Of a stretch of DNA of 8,863 nt, positions 1 through 6,816 are shown piece by piece. The number at the start of each line of letters is the position of its first letter. Position 1 is the first letter of the stretch. The DNA lies in assembly GCA_002393865.1 (NCBI GenBank), contig DGUD01000010.1:1-8863 (forward strand), read 5' to 3'. Origin of the DNA: Treponema sp. UBA4319 (GTDB lineage: Bacteria; Spirochaetota; Spirochaetia; Treponematales; Treponemataceae). The position numbers and the translations under genes are program-made. The notes beneath the pieces are model-generated. The model saw only the letters and a list, made by a program, of their open reading frames with translations, searched no databases and had not been told where the DNA came from.

Positions 1-2102
1 GGCGCCAGCTCTACCGCAAAACTTGTGCGCGCCGGATTCATAAAGGCGTCTATGTCCATCTCCTTCTGGGAATAGTCGGTGCCCACAAGGTATTCCGCCC
101 TGTCTGCGGGAGCCACGACGAGGCGCGGTTTCTTGGACGGATAGATGTGGATGAGCTGCGGCTTTTTGTCGTCTTCGTCGTTCCAGTGATCGAATCCGAT
201 ATGCTCTGATAGCCCGAAGCCGTAGAATCTGCCGCCGTCAACGGCATGGTACGCGTCCGTCAGCTGCTGGTCAAAGTCAAGGTAGGCCGCCGTTTTGTCC
301 GCCCAGTCGTTTGCCTCCACGCGGTTCTGCGCCGCGTACAGGCGGTTTTTGGCAGCTGAAATCCAGATGCGGTATACGTTTGCGGCTCCCGCTGCGGAAT
401 AGTACACCAGCTCGTAGAAGGCGCCTTCAATCGGTGCTGGGCAGTGGCTCAGAAGCTGCTGCGCGTTGCTCACGATTTCCTCGGCCTTTGCGAGCAGCTC
501 GTCCGCCTCGCCGTAGTGCGTCGGGTCGTAGATGTACTCGTTCATCACCTCTGGTTTGCAGCGGTTTGTGATAAAGGTGTAGTCCTGCACGAGCTGCTCC
601 ATCTTCTCCATGTCGCCCTCGCTGAAGTAGGCGCCGAACTGCTTGTGCAGCCAGTCGTGCGTCCAGCGCGCGGTGTTGCATGCGGCCGGAGAGCCGTAGG
701 TCTCGTAGTCGTAGGCCATGTCCATAAAATAGTTGAGCGGGAATTCCAGCAGCCCCATGTCGCCCACGTTGACAATCCATACGTCGCGGATGCCCCACTC
801 GTAGGCGGTGGTCAGCTGCTCCCACGCCTTCGGCAGGTAGTTTTCGTTCACCCATTCGTAGCAGTGAGGGCCGCCGTGGAAGTCAAAGTGGTAGTACAGG
901 CCCAGACCGCCCTTATGCGTGCGCATGGATTCGTCGGGCAGGGCGCGGAGCACGCCGTAATTGTCGTCGGTCATCATGATGGTGACGCCGTCAAGCAAAT
1001 CGGTGTCTTTCAGGCCGGGCGTGTCCTTTGTGCCGAAGTAGAATTTGTCCACCTCGCTGAACATGACGAGCAGGCGCGGAATCTCCTCAAGATTGGGGTT
1101 CACCTCCTCCTTCATCAGCTTGTACTGCGTGTTCAGGACGTCCTTGAGCAGGTCTATGTTGTCTTTGAGCGTCGCCTCACGCCCCAGTATCGCGGTGTCC
1201 GCCTCTCCGCGCATTCCTATCGTATATATGTTCTCGAAGGGGCGGTTCCTGCGCAGCCCGTCGCGCCAGAATCTTGTGATGCCCTCGCGGTTGTGCTGGA
1301 AATTCCATTCGGCGCCGTATTCCTGCGTGGTGTTGCGGTACTTGCGGTGCTCCTCCCCGGCGCGGCAGCACGGCTCGTGGTGGCTGGTGCCCATGACCAC
1401 GCCGTATTCGTCGGCAAGCTCGGCGTTCCTGAGTCCCGGACCGTCCCAAGAGAAGACCGCCGACCACATTGCGGGCCAGAGGTAGTTGCCCTTAAGTCTG
1501 AGCAGCAGCTCAAAGACATGCTCGTAGCACAGGGCGTTGGGGCCGCCGAATCGCTTGATGCTCCAGTTGCCGAAAGCGGGCCATTCGTCGTTGATAAAGA
1601 AGCCTCGGTACTTGACGGACGGCTCCTTTGACACCATGTTCTGTGCGGCGCCGAATTCCATCGCGGTCTTTTTTTCCGGCACCACGTCGGCAAAGTCCAC
1701 CAGCGGGGACACGCCGAGCAGCTCTGAGAGGTGGAAGAGTCCGTAGATGGTACCACGCTTGTCGCTTCCTGCCACGACGATGGCATTCTGCACGGCGGGG
1801 AAGGCGCTGCACGGCTTCTCAAGGACAAAGAAGCCGTAGACTTCCCGCTTGCCGCGCACGGAAGAAAGGTCTATGCGCTTGGCCTTTTCAAGCTCGTCCA
1901 GCAGGGCGCTGTTCCCGATGGTACCAAAAATGAGCGCATCATGCTTTACGTCTGCCAGCGTATGCGATGCCGCCGGGGTAAAGCCGAACACGCGCTCCAC
2001 ATCCTTTGCGACTTTCTGGCTTATTTTCTGCACGCCGGAAAAAGCGCTGTCATCGCAGACAAAGCAGAAATCTTGAGAATTCTCCAGGCTCGTAATTTTC
2101 AT
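1..2102 (-). CDS. GH115 family alpha-glucuronidase (3' end beyond window)
   Basis: Likely removes (4-O-methyl-)D-glucuronic acid from xylan or xylo-oligosaccharides. The frame is open for 700 codons from an ATG at 2102 to the window edge with no stop, so the C-terminus is missing; complete GH115 proteins usually have about 800-1000 residues. An N-terminal domain (about 1-150) ends in a GTIYGLFHLSELLGVSPLVDF-like stretch. The catalytic barrel opens with SVKYRGFFINDEWPAF (162-177) and continues with LLRLKGNYLWPAMW (200-213), YGVVMGTSHHEP (233-244), YTIGMRGEAD (293-302), TDDNYGVLR (378-386), GGLGLYYHFDFHGGP (398-412) and VWIVNVGDMGLLEFP (441-455). These match motifs known in GH115; GH67 enzymes lack this set. 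No signal peptide is present (start MKITSLENSQDF), so I infer a cytoplasmic enzyme acting on imported oligosaccharides. The start is supported by GAGG at 2113-2110, seven bases upstream. It lies 65 bp downstream of the regulator gene and is probably co-transcribed with it. Confidence 0.93.
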   Translation of the reverse strand, partial: MKITSLENSQDFCFVCDDSAFSGVQKISQKVAKDVERVFGFTPAASHTLADVKHDALIFGTIGNSALLDELEKAKRIDLSSVRGKREVYGFFVLEKPCSAFPAVQNAIVVAGSDKRGTIYGLFHLSELLGVSPLVDFADVVPEKKTAMEFGAAQNMVSKEPSVKYRGFFINDEWPAFGNWSIKRFGGPNALCYEHVFELLLRLKGNYLWPAMWSAVFSWDGPGLRNAELADEYGVVMGTSHHEPCCRAGEEHRKYRNTTQEYGAEWNFQHNREGITRFWRDGLRRNRPFENIYTIGMRGEADTAILGREATLKDNIDLLKDVLNTQYKLMKEEVNPNLEEIPRLLVMFSEVDKFYFGTKDTPGLKDTDLLDGVTIMMTDDNYGVLRALPDESMRTHKGGLGLYYHFDFHGGPHCYEWVNENYLPKAWEQLTTAYEWGIRDVWIVNVGDMGLLEFPLNYFMDMAYDYETYGSPAACNTARWTHDWLHKQFGAYFSEGDMEKMEQLVQDYTFITNRCKPEVMNEYIYDPTHYGEADELLAKAEEIVSNAQQLLSHCPAPIEGAFYELVYYSAAGAANVYRIWISAAKNRLYAAQNRVEANDWADKTAAYLDFDQQLTDAYHAVDGGRFYGFGLSEHIGFDHWNDEDDKKPQLIHIYPSKKPRLVVAPADRAEYLVGTDYSQKEMDIDAFMNPARTSFAVELA

Positions 2103-2107
2103 GTTCG

Positions 2108-2113
2108 CACCTC
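2108..2113 (-). promoter_or_regulatory. Ribosome binding site of the GH115 gene
   Basis: On the minus strand an A-rich run is followed by GAGGTG. The GAGG core (2113-2110) sits seven bases before the ATG at 2102. This supports the chosen start and independent translation initiation downstream of the regulator gene. Confidence 0.6.
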
Positions 2114-2133
2114 TTTTTTTTGCTATTGCGGTG

Positions 2134-2160
2134 GTTCCAAAAGTCAGCGGCTTTTGAAAT
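2134..2160. repeat. Intergenic hairpin repeat, copy 1
   Basis: The arms are GTTCCAAAAG (2134-2143) and CTTTTGAAAT (2151-2160), separated by a seven-base loop, TCAGCGG. Nine of ten positions pair, counting one wobble. Read on the minus strand (the direction of transcription here), its second arm plus two bases, GACTTTTGGAAC, is identical to the end of the copy at 5064-5090. There is no T-run after it on the minus strand, so it does not look like a terminator of the regulator gene. It may affect mRNA stability or processing between the regulator and GH115 cistrons. Confidence 0.6.
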
Positions 2161-2167
2161 ACGCTTT

Positions 2168-2842
2168 TTATTTGAAGTAGGCAGGATATTTCTGCCGGAT
2201 TTCCTTTTCGTCGATGAATGTCCTGTTTATGTGCTGCAGGAATTCCTTCTTTGCCTTCTCGCAGTCATGCTGCTTTACGGCCGCAAGAATCGTACGGTGC
2301 TCGCTCACGATGCGGGCCGCGTTTGAGATGTGCAGACCCAGCGTCCGGAAGCGGTTGTGATGGATGTTCATCAGCTGGACGGTGTAGTAGCTGAGCATTC
2401 TGCCCGCAATCTCATACATCGCCTTGTGGAACGCATTGTCATATTCCATGAATTTGTCGTAATTCTGCTTTGTATAGTAGAATTCCTGCAATACGATGTT
2501 TTCTTCCAGCGCGTCTATGTCTTTTGATTCAGCCTTCTTGCAGGCCAGCTCGGTGACCGCGGATTCGATGGTCGCGCGGATAAAGCAGGATTCCTCCACA
2601 AGGTTCATGTCTATCAGGCTGACGAGGCTGCCGCGCTGGGGAAGAATCTCTACTATTTTAGTCTTTGCCAGCTCCTGCAGCGCCTCGTGCACCGGCGTGC
2701 GGGATAAATCGAGCATGCTTGCTATCTCCTGCTCGCTTATCATGCTGCCCGGCTGCAGCTCAAGGTCAACGATATTCTCCTTGATGACGCGGAACGCGTA
2801 GTCGTGGTTCGTCTCCTTGTATTTTTTTTCTAGAATCCTCAT
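2168..2842 (-). CDS. GntR-family transcriptional regulator, FadR/FCD subfamily
   Basis: A 224-residue DNA-binding regulator of usual length for the family. Residues about 10-72 form the N-terminal winged helix-turn-helix, with ISEQEIASMLDLSRTPVHEAL (35-55) as recognition region and ILPQRG (66-71) as wing. The C-terminal all-helical FCD ligand-binding domain retains a likely metal-site set, D135 and H139 (YDNAFH), H182 (SEHRTIL) and H204 (LQHINRT). In FCD proteins these residues commonly hold a metal that contacts carboxylate ligands. A uronate or its catabolic intermediate (glucuronate, fructuronate, mannonate or an aldouronate) is the natural candidate effector, by inference from the neighbours. 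It is divergent from the transporter operon and first in a probable operon with GH115. The start codon has only a poor AGGA two bases upstream, and the predicted promoter would initiate at or next to the ATG, so the mRNA may be leaderless. No good alternative start exists before M34. Confidence 0.93.
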   Translation of the reverse strand: MRILEKKYKETNHDYAFRVIKENIVDLELQPGSMISEQEIASMLDLSRTPVHEALQELAKTKIVEILPQRGSLVSLIDMNLVEESCFIRATIESAVTELACKKAESKDIDALEENIVLQEFYYTKQNYDKFMEYDNAFHKAMYEIAGRMLSYYTVQLMNIHHNRFRTLGLHISNAARIVSEHRTILAAVKQHDCEKAKKEFLQHINRTFIDEKEIRQKYPAYFK

Positions 2843-2848
2843 ATTCCT

Positions 2849-2877
2849 AGCATACCCCCGAATTTTTCACTTGTCAA
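2849..2877 (-). promoter_or_regulatory. Predicted sigma70-type promoter for regulator-GH115 operon
   Basis: On the minus strand TTGACA (2877-2872) is followed after 17 bases by TATGCT (2854-2849), a 6/6 and 4/6 match to consensus. The -35 box touches the edge of operator site 1, so binding there could give autorepression. Initiation about seven bases past the -10 would fall near 2842, the annotated start codon. Confidence 0.5.
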
Positions 2878-2890
2878 CTAGTATACAAGT
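2877..2890. promoter_or_regulatory. Candidate GntR/FCD operator, site 1
   Basis: ACTAGTATACAAGT is an imperfect 14-bp palindrome with a perfect GTATAC core and only one mismatched pair. A GT...AC core is typical of FadR-subfamily operators. It lies between the two divergent -35 boxes, 14 bases upstream of the plus-strand TTGACA and overlapping the minus-strand -35 by one base. A near-identical copy lies at 2953-2966. Confidence 0.62.
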
Positions 2891-2904
2891 ATGGAAAATT
2901 TTCC

Positions 2905-2932
2905 TTGACAAATCGGGAAAATGCGATACAAT
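2905..2932 (+). promoter_or_regulatory. Predicted sigma70-type promoter for transporter-uxuAB operon
   Basis: TTGACA (2905-2910) and TACAAT (2927-2932) are separated by 16 bases: a perfect -35 and a 5/6 -10. Expected initiation is near 2939, giving a leader of about 58 nt before the first permease gene. The promoter is bracketed by the two candidate operators, a layout suited to repression. Confidence 0.72.
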
Positions 2933-2952
2933 AAAAGTGTACAGAGTGGGAT

Positions 2953-2966
2953 ACTAGTATGTAAGT
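2953..2966. promoter_or_regulatory. Candidate GntR/FCD operator, site 2
   Basis: ACTAGTATGTAAGT is a direct copy of site 1 differing at only two of 14 positions, starting 76 bp downstream. It overlaps a perfect 10-bp palindrome, ATACTAGTAT (2951-2960). It lies just downstream of the predicted transcription start, where a bound repressor would block initiation or early elongation. The altered right half-site suggests weaker binding than site 1. Confidence 0.58.
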
Positions 2967-2997
2967 TTCCTGCGTCATCAAAAAAAGCGGAGTTCCT

Positions 2998-3915
2998 ATG
3001 ATTAAGAAACAGAATTTCACGGAGTACATGAAGAAGAACTGGCAGTATTATGCTATGATGCTGGTTCCCATCCTTTACTACCTTGTGTTCAGGTATGTCC
3101 CGATGGTGGGTAACATAATCGCGTTCCGCCGCTATCGTGCGGGGCATAGCATTTTTGGCGATGAGTGGAGCGGTCTCAAGTATTTCCGCCAGTTCATCGG
3201 CGACCTGACTTTCTGGCGGGCTTTCAGGAACACGCTTTCGCTGAACCTCATCTACCTGCTGTTCCGCTTTCCGCTGACGCTTTTGTTCGCGCTCCTGCTG
3301 AACGAAATCCGGAGCCACTACGCAAAGAAATTCGTGCAGACTGTTTCCTACCTCCCGCATTTTATCTCCATGATTATCGTTACCGGTATGATTCGCGAGC
3401 TTGTCTCAACGAACGGCCCGGTGAACGCGCTGCTCAAGGTTTTTGGGGCAGGTCCGATTTCCTTTATATCCAGCCCGGAATGGTTTACGCCTATCTTTGT
3501 CATCTCCGGCGTCTGGCAGAACCTCGGATGGGGAACCATCCTGTACCTTGCGGCCATATCGGGCATCGATCCCTCGCTGTACGAGGCTGCCGAGGTTGAC
3601 GGCGCGAACCATTTCCAGCGCGTCTGGCACGTGACCATCCCGTGCATCATGCCGACGATTGCCACGCTGCTTATCCTTGATATCGGAAGCCTTATCGGCT
3701 CTGGCGCAGCCTTTGAGAAAGTTTTCCTTCTATATAATCCGATGACCTATGAGACTGCGGACATCATCTCTACGTTCGTGTTCCGCCTGGGTCTTGGTTC
3801 CGGGAACTACAGCTACGCGACGGCCGTTGGTCTTTTTGAGGGGATTTTGAATCTGATTCTGCTGACCGCGGCAAACAAGGTTTCGCGGAAAGTCACAGGC
3901 GCGGGCTTGTGGTAA
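2998..3915 (+). CDS. CUT1 sugar ABC transporter permease, LplB-type
   Basis: A 305-residue inner-membrane permease of the binding-protein-dependent carbohydrate uptake family. A short polar N-terminus precedes hydrophobic segments at about 18-38, 78-101, 118-133, 163-187, 215-233 and 275-292, consistent with six membrane spans. The EAA loop that contacts the ATPase is clear at 196-219, beginning EAAEVDGANHFQRVW. The YVPMVGNIIAFRRY-like segment after the first span is typical of LplB-type permeases that import oligosaccharides, including aldouronates. The start is supported by GGAG (2989-2992), five bases before the ATG. The second permease gene begins 45 bp downstream. The substrate, probably glucuronate-decorated xylo-oligosaccharides, is inferred from the neighbouring GH115 and uxu genes and is not shown by this protein alone. 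Confidence 0.93.
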   Translation: MIKKQNFTEYMKKNWQYYAMMLVPILYYLVFRYVPMVGNIIAFRRYRAGHSIFGDEWSGLKYFRQFIGDLTFWRAFRNTLSLNLIYLLFRFPLTLLFALLLNEIRSHYAKKFVQTVSYLPHFISMIIVTGMIRELVSTNGPVNALLKVFGAGPISFISSPEWFTPIFVISGVWQNLGWGTILYLAAISGIDPSLYEAAEVDGANHFQRVWHVTIPCIMPTIATLLILDIGSLIGSGAAFEKVFLLYNPMTYETADIISTFVFRLGLGSGNYSYATAVGLFEGILNLILLTAANKVSRKVTGAGLW

Positions 3916-3960
3916 GGCGCTGCCGGAGAGCGATACGTTAGTACCAAAAAGGAGAAAACT

Positions 3961-4860
3961 ATGAGAACGCAAACTGTGTCGGTTATGCATGTGCGGGAAT
4001 CCGCAGGGTATTCGCTGTTCAGGGTTGTGAACACAATCATTATGATTTTTATCTGCGCGGCGACGCTTTATCCGTTCCTGTATCTGGTTGCCCAGTCTCT
4101 CTCTTCCGAAGAGGCGATTATGCAGGGAAAGGTGACCATCTTCCCTGTGAACCTGAGCGTGGCAACCTATGTCTCGGTGCTGAAGAAGGGCGACTTCCTG
4201 CTCAGCTACAAGAATACCATTATCTATACGCTTATCGGGACTTCCGCGGCAATGCTCTTCAGCTGCCTGCTGGCATACCCGCTGTCAAAAGAGAATCTGT
4301 GGGGCAACAAGACGCTCATGAAGCTGATAATCTTTACCATGTATTTCGGCGGCGGCCTGATTCCGAACTACATATTGATGCAGCGGCTCCATCTTATCAA
4401 TAAGATTACGGGCTTTGTCATCCCGTCCATGCTGAGCACATACTATATCATCCTCATGAAGTCGTTCTTTAAGAATGTTCCGCGTGACCTGGAGGAGGCG
4501 GGGCAGATAGACGGGCTGAGCCCCATCGGAAACCTTGTGCATATTGTCCTGCCGCTCTCCATGCCGATTATCGCGACGATGATTCTGTTCAATGCGGTCA
4601 ACTACTGGAACAACTGGTACAACGCGTTCCTGTATCTTGACAAAAAGGATATGTGGCCGGTCGCGTACTACCTGCGCACTATCATCAACGGTGCGTCCAC
4701 CAGCGCGGATCCCGGTGACGTGAGCGCGGAGAAGATGCAGATTGCCGCGAACATCAAGTCGTGCTCCATGGTGCTGATGACGCTGCCGATTATCTGCATT
4801 TATCCGACAATCCAGAAGTATTACGTGCAGGGCATGATGCTCGGCGGCGTAAAGGAGTAG
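3961..4860 (+). CDS. CUT1 sugar ABC transporter permease, YtcP/MalG-type
   Basis: A 299-residue permease expected to pair with the upstream LplB-type protein. Hydrophobic segments lie at about 23-45, 86-107, 121-139, 150-168, 196-212 and 267-283, again consistent with six spans. The EAA loop is at 178-202, beginning EEAGQIDGLSPIGNL. The stretch FTMYFGGGLIPNYILMQRLHL (125-145) and the ending YVQGMMLGGVKE are typical of YtcP-type subunits. GGAG at 3951-3954, six bases before the ATG, supports the start. No ATPase gene is in the window, so a shared MsmX/UgpC-type ATPase elsewhere is likely. A 258-bp structured spacer separates this gene from the binding-protein gene. Confidence 0.93.
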   Translation: MRTQTVSVMHVRESAGYSLFRVVNTIIMIFICAATLYPFLYLVAQSLSSEEAIMQGKVTIFPVNLSVATYVSVLKKGDFLLSYKNTIIYTLIGTSAAMLFSCLLAYPLSKENLWGNKTLMKLIIFTMYFGGGLIPNYILMQRLHLINKITGFVIPSMLSTYYIILMKSFFKNVPRDLEEAGQIDGLSPIGNLVHIVLPLSMPIIATMILFNAVNYWNNWYNAFLYLDKKDMWPVAYYLRTIINGASTSADPGDVSAEKMQIAANIKSCSMVLMTLPIICIYPTIQKYYVQGMMLGGVKE

Positions 4861-4940
4861 GCGGAAAGCCGTGCGGAATGAGCGGGCGCTTTCTTTTGCG
4901 CTGCTTTTGTGTGCGGCTGGCATTATTAAGGAAGGAAAGA

Positions 4941-4968
4941 GTTTCAGAAGTCGTCAGCTTTCTGAGGC
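4941..4968. repeat. Intergenic hairpin repeat, copy 2
   Basis: The arms are GTTTCAGAAG (4941-4950) and CTTTCTGAGGC (4958-4968) around the loop TCGTCAG. As RNA the pairing is ten base pairs with two wobbles and one bulged U. On the opposite strand the loop reads CTGACGA, close to the CTGACGGG of the copy at 6845-6871, so this copy appears inverted relative to that one. Confidence 0.6.
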
Positions 4969-4977
4969 TTCTTTATC

Positions 4978-5017
4978 GGGGCTGTTCTAAAAGCCGGGTG
5001 GCTTCTGGGACGGCTTC
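4978..5017. repeat. Intergenic hairpin repeat, copy 3 (long form)
   Basis: The core arms GTTCTAAAAG (4984-4993) and CTTCTGGGAC (5002-5011) flank an eight-base loop, CCGGGTGG. Pairing continues outward through GGGGCT (4978-4983) and GGCTTC (5012-5017), giving about 16 pairs with several wobbles and one mismatch. The outer GGGGC recurs just before the inner arm of the copy at 6839-6877. No T-run follows, so it is unlikely to be a terminator. Confidence 0.6.
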
Positions 5018-5024
5018 AAAATAT

Positions 5025-5055
5025 ACCTCAAAAACGCAATGCAATGAGGTTTTTG
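5025..5055 (+). terminator. Weak terminator- or attenuator-like hairpin before the binding-protein gene
   Basis: ACCTCA (5025-5030) pairs perfectly with TGAGGT (5045-5050) across a 14-base loop, and the 3' arm runs straight into TTTTG. A competing pairing exists between CAAAAAC (5029-5035) and GTTTTTG (5049-5055). The stem is short and AT-rich, so termination would be leaky at best. It might simply be one more structured element of the spacer. Confidence 0.25.
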
Positions 5056-5063
5056 TAAGCGGT

Positions 5064-5090
5064 GTTTCAGGAGTGACGGACTTTTGGAAC
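5064..5090. repeat. Intergenic hairpin repeat, copy 4
   Basis: GTTTCAGGAG (5064-5073) and CTTTTGGAAC (5081-5090) pair at all ten positions as RNA, four of them wobbles, around the loop TGACGGA. The wobble-rich but complete stem suggests selection for RNA structure rather than DNA palindromy. The TGACGG loop recurs in the copy at 6845-6871. The hairpin ends 16 bases before the binding-protein Shine-Dalgarno sequence. Confidence 0.62.
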
Positions 5091-5118
5091 TTGCTCTCTA
5101 TATTTTAGGAGGATATGT

Positions 5119-6816
5119 ATGAAAAGACTTGTAGGGATTTCTGCACTGCTGGCAGGCGCTGTACTGCTTGCCGGATGCGGAGGAAACAAAACTTCAAAGG
5201 GCAATGCAGGAGCTGCGTCCGACTACCAGTATGGTGCTGATGTGCCGTTCCATTCCGATACGCCGGTGACCTATTCGATCTCATTCAGCGATGCGTCATG
5301 GTATCCGATGGTGGACACATGGAAGACAGAGGGTGTCTTCAAGAAGATTGAGGAGATTACGAATGTCCACCTTGACATCACGTCGTATGATTCCGGCGAC
5401 TACAACCAGAAGGTGAACCTTGCCATCAATTCCGGTGCGCCTACCTACATCATCCCGAAAATCTATTCGGAAGACCAGTACGTGGCGGGCGGCGGCATTG
5501 TCGCCGTGTCCGACTACACCCAGTATATGCCTAATTTCACTGCATTCGTCGAGAAGTATTCTATGCAGCCCGACCTTGACACCATCCGACAGAGCGACGG
5601 CAAATTCTACCGCCTGCCCGGTATGCATCAGGCAGCTCTGCAGGACTACACGATTATGGTGCGCGACGACATCTTCTCTGCCGCCGGATACGACATCCGC
5701 GAGCTTGAGAAGGACTGGACGTGGGAAAAGCTGCACGATGTGCTTGTCGGCGTAAAGAAGTACATGGTGGCACAGGGGATGTGCAAGGAAAGCGACTATA
5801 TCTGGTCTGACCTGTGGTGCGGCGAGTCCGGCAAAGGTCAGGGCGGCAACCTGCTCAAGCTGATGGGCTCTTCCTACAATGTCCTTTCCGGCTGGGCAAT
5901 CGAAGGTTCCAACGGCGGTATCAAGTACGACTGGAACAAGGGCGAATTCTATTCATCATCAATCAGCGATGACTTCAAGAAGTTTATCACCGTGGCGAAC
6001 AGCTTTGTGAAGGACGGCCTGCTTGACCCCGAGACCTTTACCCAGACGGACGAGGTTGCGCACAACAAGTTCTACAACGGTAAGACGGTCATCATGTCAA
6101 CGAACCGTGCGCAGATGTCAACCGACCTTGCCGGCCTTGAGAAAATCCTCGGCAAGGGCAACTGCTCCGCATACGTGACCGCGTATCCGAGCGGAACGAC
6201 GAAAGACCTCGCAGAGACTTCCCGTCTTGAGTGCGGCGTCATGATTTCAAACAAGGCGCGCGAGGAGCTCGGCGAGGACGGCTTTATCAAGATGATGCGC
6301 TTTGTGGACTGGCTCTTCTACGCAAAGGATGCGTACTCTCTGATAAAGTGGGGTCCGGAAGGCACCACCTGGCACTGGGTTGATGTTGGCGGCAAGCAGG
6401 TAAAGCAGCTGCTCCCCGGCTTTAAGTGCGGTGGTCTTGGTATCAGCGGCGCTGATGACGATGTCGATATCCGCCTCCAGTGGGGCTACGCGGGCGGCAA
6501 CTATTTCTACGGCCACTCAACGGCAGAGTCAACGGACAACTTTACTCCTGAGGTGCAGGATCTGTATGCCCGCTACGGAAAGTACAAGACGGTCGCGAAG
6601 GTTGACCCCAAGGCAAAGCCGACGGAAGACCAGCGCGAGCAGCTGACGCTCTGGGCGGTTCCGCTCATCGACAATATCAATGCGTGGACGCTCAATTTTG
6701 TCACGGGCAGAAAGGATATCAATAAGGATTGGAACGAGTATATCTCTTCCTGCAAGAACCTTAATATTGATAAGATTGTGGAAATGACCAATAAGATTTA
6801 TAAAGAGCAGAAATAA
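5119..6816 (+). CDS. Extracellular solute-binding lipoprotein of CUT1 ABC transporter (LplA/YtcQ-like)
   Basis: A 565-residue substrate-binding protein that should deliver an oligosaccharide to the two upstream permeases. The N-terminus is a lipoprotein signal: basic MKR, a hydrophobic stretch, and lipobox LAGC with Cys20, followed by a Gly/Ser/Asn-rich linker to about residue 40. The mature part shows features of large (about 500-570 residue) family-1 binding proteins: a lobe start VTYSISFSDASWYP (50-63), VFKKIEEITNVHLDI (73-87), YRLPG (164-168) and VRDDIF (181-186), with many aromatic residues suited to sugar stacking. AGGAGG (5107-5112), six bases before the ATG, is the best ribosome binding site in the window. 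The gene is bracketed by hairpins in the 258-bp spacer before it and a terminator-like structure that includes its stop codon. This would suit the excess of binding protein over permease that such systems usually need. The ligand is inferred to be an aldouronate. Confidence 0.92.
   Translation: MKRLVGISALLAGAVLLAGCGGNKTSKGNAGAASDYQYGADVPFHSDTPVTYSISFSDASWYPMVDTWKTEGVFKKIEEITNVHLDITSYDSGDYNQKVNLAINSGAPTYIIPKIYSEDQYVAGGGIVAVSDYTQYMPNFTAFVEKYSMQPDLDTIRQSDGKFYRLPGMHQAALQDYTIMVRDDIFSAAGYDIRELEKDWTWEKLHDVLVGVKKYMVAQGMCKESDYIWSDLWCGESGKGQGGNLLKLMGSSYNVLSGWAIEGSNGGIKYDWNKGEFYSSSISDDFKKFITVANSFVKDGLLDPETFTQTDEVAHNKFYNGKTVIMSTNRAQMSTDLAGLEKILGKGNCSAYVTAYPSGTTKDLAETSRLECGVMISNKAREELGEDGFIKMMRFVDWLFYAKDAYSLIKWGPEGTTWHWVDVGGKQVKQLLPGFKCGGLGISGADDDVDIRLQWGYAGGNYFYGHSTAESTDNFTPEVQDLYARYGKYKTVAKVDPKAKPTEDQREQLTLWAVPLIDNINAWTLNFVTGRKDINKDWNEYISSCKNLNIDKIVEMTNKIYKEQK

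Noticed and set aside
444..1631. 395-codon open frame on the plus strand opposite the GH115 gene
   Set aside because: It is the antisense shadow of a confidently recognised GH115 frame. Its translation is rich in Val, Ala, His and Leu with no recognisable domain, as expected opposite GC-rich codons.
2878..3360. 160-codon minus-strand frame overlapping the divergent promoter and first permease gene
   Set aside because: It covers the promoter, both operators and conserved permease codons, has no recognisable domain and is a shadow of the permease frame.
4285..4923. 212-codon minus-strand frame opposite the second permease gene
   Set aside because: The His/Arg-rich translation has no family resemblance and mirrors conserved permease motifs on the other strand.
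4861..5118. Separate promoter for the binding-protein gene
   Set aside because: AT-rich segments such as 4921-4930 and 5099-5106 have no -35 element at acceptable spacing. The latter overlaps the Shine-Dalgarno region too closely to serve as a -10.
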